Below, piece by piece: positions 60,101-64,000 of a DNA stretch of 64,000 nucleotides. The notes below the pieces were generated by a model. That model saw only the letters and a program-made list of their open reading frames with translations. It was not told where the DNA came from and did no database searches. A program made the translations under genes and the position numbers. This DNA comes from Hawksworthiomyces lignivorus (Eukaryota; Ascomycota; Sordariomycetes; Ophiostomatales; Ophiostomataceae), in the NCBI GenBank assembly GCA_002917075.1, contig NTMA01000048.1, forward strand, positions 62,001 to 126,000, in the 5' to 3' direction. Each line of letters begins with the position of its first letter. Position 1 is the stretch's first letter.

Positions 60101-62890
60101 GTGATCACAACTGCATGTTAGCTCTTTTTCTTTATTTGTGATGTACGGAAAAAATATCGATTTCTTCAGAATACTTTTTTTTTCTGTATCTCCAAAAGAA
60201 ATGCTTCTTCCATCCTTGAGTATGGTAACCCGGAACATCGGCATCGCTATAAGCATGATAGATGATGTACAATCAATGATGACTGCTAATTACAAACCTT
60301 TCCATTTCTACCAGTTTTAATGAAATAGTGATGGAGGCGATGAGCATGATGAGCTGAGTCTAATGAGTGGTAAAAAAAAAAGCTGGAATGGAAGAAAAAC
60401 AGAGAGCAATAACCAGACAAATATTATCACAGCGATGAACTCGTCTTAGCAGCGGGCTTGTATGTTTAAAAGGAGTAGAAAAAATTTATCCAAAAAAGTA
60501 GCTTGAAGATGAAGAACAACGCAATGTCGGGCAGCAGCTTAGAAGGGACAAGAAGCATAGTTACACTGTGAAGGCTCATCTCGAGTGACTGTTCTCCTGC
60601 AAGCTGCGGATGGATGCGGGTGTTGGATTTACATACATTTCCTTCATTTGCAGGCCGATAGCCGCACGAGTCTGTCTTGCCTATCCTTTTCACTTGAATC
60701 CTCTTAATTTTTGTCTTCTGGTTCATAGATACACACTTGGTCATGTCTTGGTGTTTTGGCTACCGAACTCTGCACTATATAATCGCTGACGTGTGTATGC
60801 TCACGTATCCTTACGTCTCGTAGGCTACGTTACCAACTGTCTTGTTTACTCGGCTCGTATACAAGAAATATAGGAGGAGGTGTAGTTTCGAGAAACGCGT
60901 GACGAGATTTATTACCAAACAAGTCTAAGTTGATTGTTCTGCCTGTGCTGTTCTGCCCCCCTCTCTCCATATAGTTTGCCAGCATCGCTGGTCTCGAGAT
61001 CATATTAAACACCAGCCTCTTCATATACGAGGCAAGTGAGGATGGACATGTGTGCGGGGGAGAGAAGGCGACGTCATCGTTCATGGCGAGAAGAGGTGAC
61101 GGGAAGAAATGAAGGGAAAGGGGATTTGTGTGCTCGCGACTGGTAAACGCACTAGGGGAAAGCGGCTGCTTGCTCAATATAGAGCGAACGTATAACATGG
61201 CTCGCTAAGGCTATGTCCTTTGGCCGGGCTTGGCGTAAATATGTCCGCATAGATGCAAATTCAGGAGAACTCGAGGAGAGTGTGACAGCGGGGAATAAAT
61301 TGCAAAGAACAAAAAAAAAAGAGCACATCGACTCAAGGCGATGAGAAAACATCAACGACAAATGTCTCTGCTGGCGTGACTGACGACGGCGAGGACTATT
61401 ATTTCAGCACCACGCTGAGTTCGTAACGATATACTCTTGGCCTTCTATTTGGCTATCTAGGTTTTTCTTGTGTCTAATATTGCTTCTCTTCATTGACAAA
61501 AACCGGGAAAGTAGGGAAGAGAGGAGAAGAAGCTAAAAATATGTGAAGTATTAAGATAGCGATCAGCAAATATGACCTATACAGATTTCACGGCCAAGCC
61601 GGCCTAGAGAGCCGGGGAAAGGGGATAACAACCACGGAGAGAACAAAATGAAAAAGAGAATGTGCTTGGTCTACCACGATAGTCGGAAAATGACGACGCC
61701 TCTTTTGCTGTGTGCGGTCGTGTGGGGAGCTGATGCCGACTCATCCGTTTCCCACTTGTCGTGTCCCTCTTGTGCGCCTTCGTCTCCCCCTTTCTCTGAA
61801 AAACGTGGGAAATCAGAGCAGAGAACAAAGTCAACTCTCCGACTGAAACGTTTCCTCTGGATCTTATTGCTATGTTCTATCTCCTCTGTGCCGTCCTAAG
61901 CCAGGAACAAAATTCCTGCAACAAAGGAGAACTAGATAGGGTCAGAGACTCTCCTCTCACCATTCCATCTTTCCACGTAGTCCGCGTGTCTCTAGGTATG
62001 ATCATAAATTGGGGATAGACGGCATAGACAACATAGGCAATGATGGCAGTAGAGAGTGAAAAACAGCAGAGTCAAAGAAGAGGCACTAGTCTATCATTCA
62101 TGTTATTTTACTGGAGCTTTTGTATAGATGCAGGAAACCCCAAGATGTACTTTTACCCGCCCACATGACACTGGAGCAACACAATGTAGAGGAAGAAAGA
62201 CCAAAGAGAAACCTAATAAAACAGAGAGACGGGGAAAGCAGGAGGCGGAAAGGTTTGATGGCACTGCTCTAATTTGGTTTCGTGCGTTGCCAGGTTTCCC
62301 TAAGAAGAGCGCCGCTCCCGATGTAAACACGCAGGCAGAGACAATCCAAAACAGCCAGCGAGTCTTCCCCCTTTTTGAAAAAAGTCCCTTTGAGAATGCG
62401 GCCCTATCCATTGCCCAAATATATCTTCCTTTTGAGGAGAAGATGAAAACAAGGAAAAAACTAATCAAGACACAAACGCCTCATCCAACATTCAACATTA
62501 CTTCCAAAAAAGTCCAGGGGTGTGATAAACAATAAGGGGGGAGAAGAGTGGAGGGTCCGTCCATCGGGTGGACGAGGGTGCATCGAGAAAGCGAAAGGCA
62601 AAAACTCGCACAGCATCGAGAGAGAGCGCCAAGACGGGAAACAACAAGAAGCTGCTAGGGTTAAGAGGAGGAGCAGGAGGCAAGGAACAGGACGAGAGGA
62701 GAAGTGGCATGGCCTTCCATTTCGGCTTTCTTTGTTTACCCTAGCGCTTTTCTCTATTCCTGCGCATATACATGCATTCATTCATTAGACTGCTCGTAAT
62801 TTCGCCTCCGATCTCTATCTCTCTCTCTCTCTCGTCGGCACTGCTCATTCGCTTGGTGTTTTGTGCTGAGTTTGCTGATTTGCTCCTCGC
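57110..62890. other. Intergenic region, 5.8 kb
   Basis: The first 300 bp are the probable promoter of the His-rich protein gene. Elsewhere there are only short frames without motifs, A-rich tracts and a (TC)n microsatellite near 62815-62833. I find no tRNA, rRNA, transposase or complete gene. Confidence 0.5.
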
Positions 62891-64000
62891 TTAGAATGGA
62901 ACGTTGTTGGGTGGTGTGTGAACGGGTGAGCCGTCTGGGTTCAGCTCCAGCTCGTCACCGCCAGTCTCGATGGAGATGCCGAGGCCGATCTTGGCTTGTT
63001 GCTAGAGGGGTCGTTAGAAAGGGACGAACACAAAAGAAAGTACAATTGAGGGTGGAAAAGGGGAGGACATACTGTAGCGTGGTCCACGTCAGCAGCAAAG
63101 GTCATCATGACCGGTGCGGCCACGCGCTTTTCCAGCAGGACGCCCAGCTTGCCCCGCGAGTCCAGCTGCGCGCGGAAGGTGGACATGCGGAAGTCGTACT
63201 TGGCACCAAACGTGGTGATGCCCTCCTTCTGCAGGCCGCCGCCGCCCATCAGACCGGCAGTGGCGCTTGGCACCAGCGACAGGGTCATGTCGACGCCGGC
63301 CTGGACGCTTTCGGAGAGGCGGCGCCAGTAGCTGGTGTTGATGGCGCCCTGGGGGTGCATCTGGGCGGTTGCAACCCAGTCGTTGGAGGCATAGCGGGCG
63401 CAGTAGGATAGGGCGGCGTCAGGCGGCTGCGACAGGGCGGCGCGCTGCCACACGCCCTCGAGCCCCAGCGCCAGCTTGGGGGTCACGGACTGCAGGTAGC
63501 TTCCGATGTAGATGCCGGTCAGGCCACCGTCCAGGAACGAGGGGTTCATCGCCTTGAGGGAAGCGGTGAAGTCCTTGCCGGTGTACTCGTGCTCGAACTG
63601 GGCCATCTGCTGGCCGTCGCCGGGGGCCAGCTGAACGGAGGACTTGCTCACGAGGGCATCGCTCCAGCGGTAGTTGAAGCGGGCAGACAATTGGCCTTCG
63701 TTGTCGACGTTTCCTTGGCAGAAAACCTAAACGTTACGTTGCGTTAGTCAGCATGTCCATTTCTGAGCTCCTCGGCTCTGTCATCGGTGACACGGTCTCT
63801 GGACGCCGTTCGCTCTCTCACCTTGTTGGTGCCATAGAGGGCGGCAAAGGTATATGGTTGTAACCGCTCGCCCAGGGCAAACTGGTGCGAGACCTGGAAC
63901 AGCGGCGATACGCTGAAGGGCTTCGTCAGGTCGGCCTTGATGCCGGTGAACATATGGTTGTTGAGCAGGACATCGCGCTGGACCTCCTTAGCCAGGGCCT
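62891..64000 (-). CDS. tom40: TOM40, mitochondrial import channel (5' part outside window)
   Basis: Beta-barrel pore of the TOM complex in the outer mitochondrial membrane, through which nearly all nuclear-encoded mitochondrial proteins enter. The window holds three exons on the minus strand, 64000-63822 (continues beyond the end), 63726-63073 and 63001-62891, with introns of 95 and 71 bp, about 313 codons. Recognisable segments in order: [118 protein letters not shown], and a short polar C-terminal tail ending NNVPF. Splices are phase 0 and restore continuous family sequence. The N-terminus and start codon lie past 64000. Confidence 0.95.

Overview
The window reads as a nuclear contig from a filamentous ascomycete (Pezizomycotina, most likely a Sordariomycete). 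The evidence is short GT..AG introns with CTGAC/CTAAC-type branch sites, CT-rich 5' leaders, GC-rich third codon positions in housekeeping genes, and long AT-richer intergenic tracts with homopolymer runs. There is no bacterial operon structure, no tRNA or rRNA gene, no CRISPR array and no intact transposon that I could recognise. Fourteen protein genes can be supported. Exon borders were read by eye from splice sites and family continuity, not from transcripts.

Layout. 2.1-6.8 kb: convergent glycerol kinase (+) and GDP-mannose pyrophosphorylase (-). 6.8-12.5 kb: non-coding. 12.5-13.3 kb: small protein with a dsRNA-binding-type fold (-). 13.3-25.4 kb: a 12 kb gene desert with A29, G27 and T24G14 runs, upstream of a large fungal regulatory-looking protein (25.4-29.4 kb, +). 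31.4-33.4 kb: a cytochrome P450. 35.4-36.7 kb: a membrane protein with a SAP/HeH-like N-terminus. 37.9-39.0 kb: UreF. 39.6-40.3 kb: an unknown protein whose frame needs a 45-nt intron. 40.9-42.3 kb: a DRG1/Rbg1 GTPase with micro-exons. 42.8-43.3 kb: a Spo12-like cell-cycle protein (-). 44.4-46.0 kb: an acyl-CoA dehydrogenase ending in a peroxisomal AKL signal (-). 49.9-53.7 kb: a ubiquitin-specific protease with a coding minisatellite and a CaaX end. 54.4-55.0 kb: a small beta-trefoil-like protein (-). 55.7-57.1 kb: a secreted protein made of eleven histidine-rich repeats (-). 57.1-62.9 kb: non-coding. 62.9-64.0 kb: the 3' part of TOM40 (-), cut by the window end.

The genes are mostly independent housekeeping loci (glycerol entry into metabolism, mannosylation precursor, urease maturation, translation GTPase, mitochondrial import, peroxisomal beta-oxidation, deubiquitination) and do not form a pathway cluster. 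The most unusual element is the secreted histidine-rich tandem-repeat protein. Eleven copies of a 16-residue His/Lys/Phe peptide alternate with acidic linkers. The design resembles precursors that are cut into repeated peptides, or a metal/pH-responsive wall protein. Secondary points of interest are the CaaX-ended deubiquitinase, a dsRBD-like protein lacking the usual lysine motif, and two introns whose length is a multiple of three.
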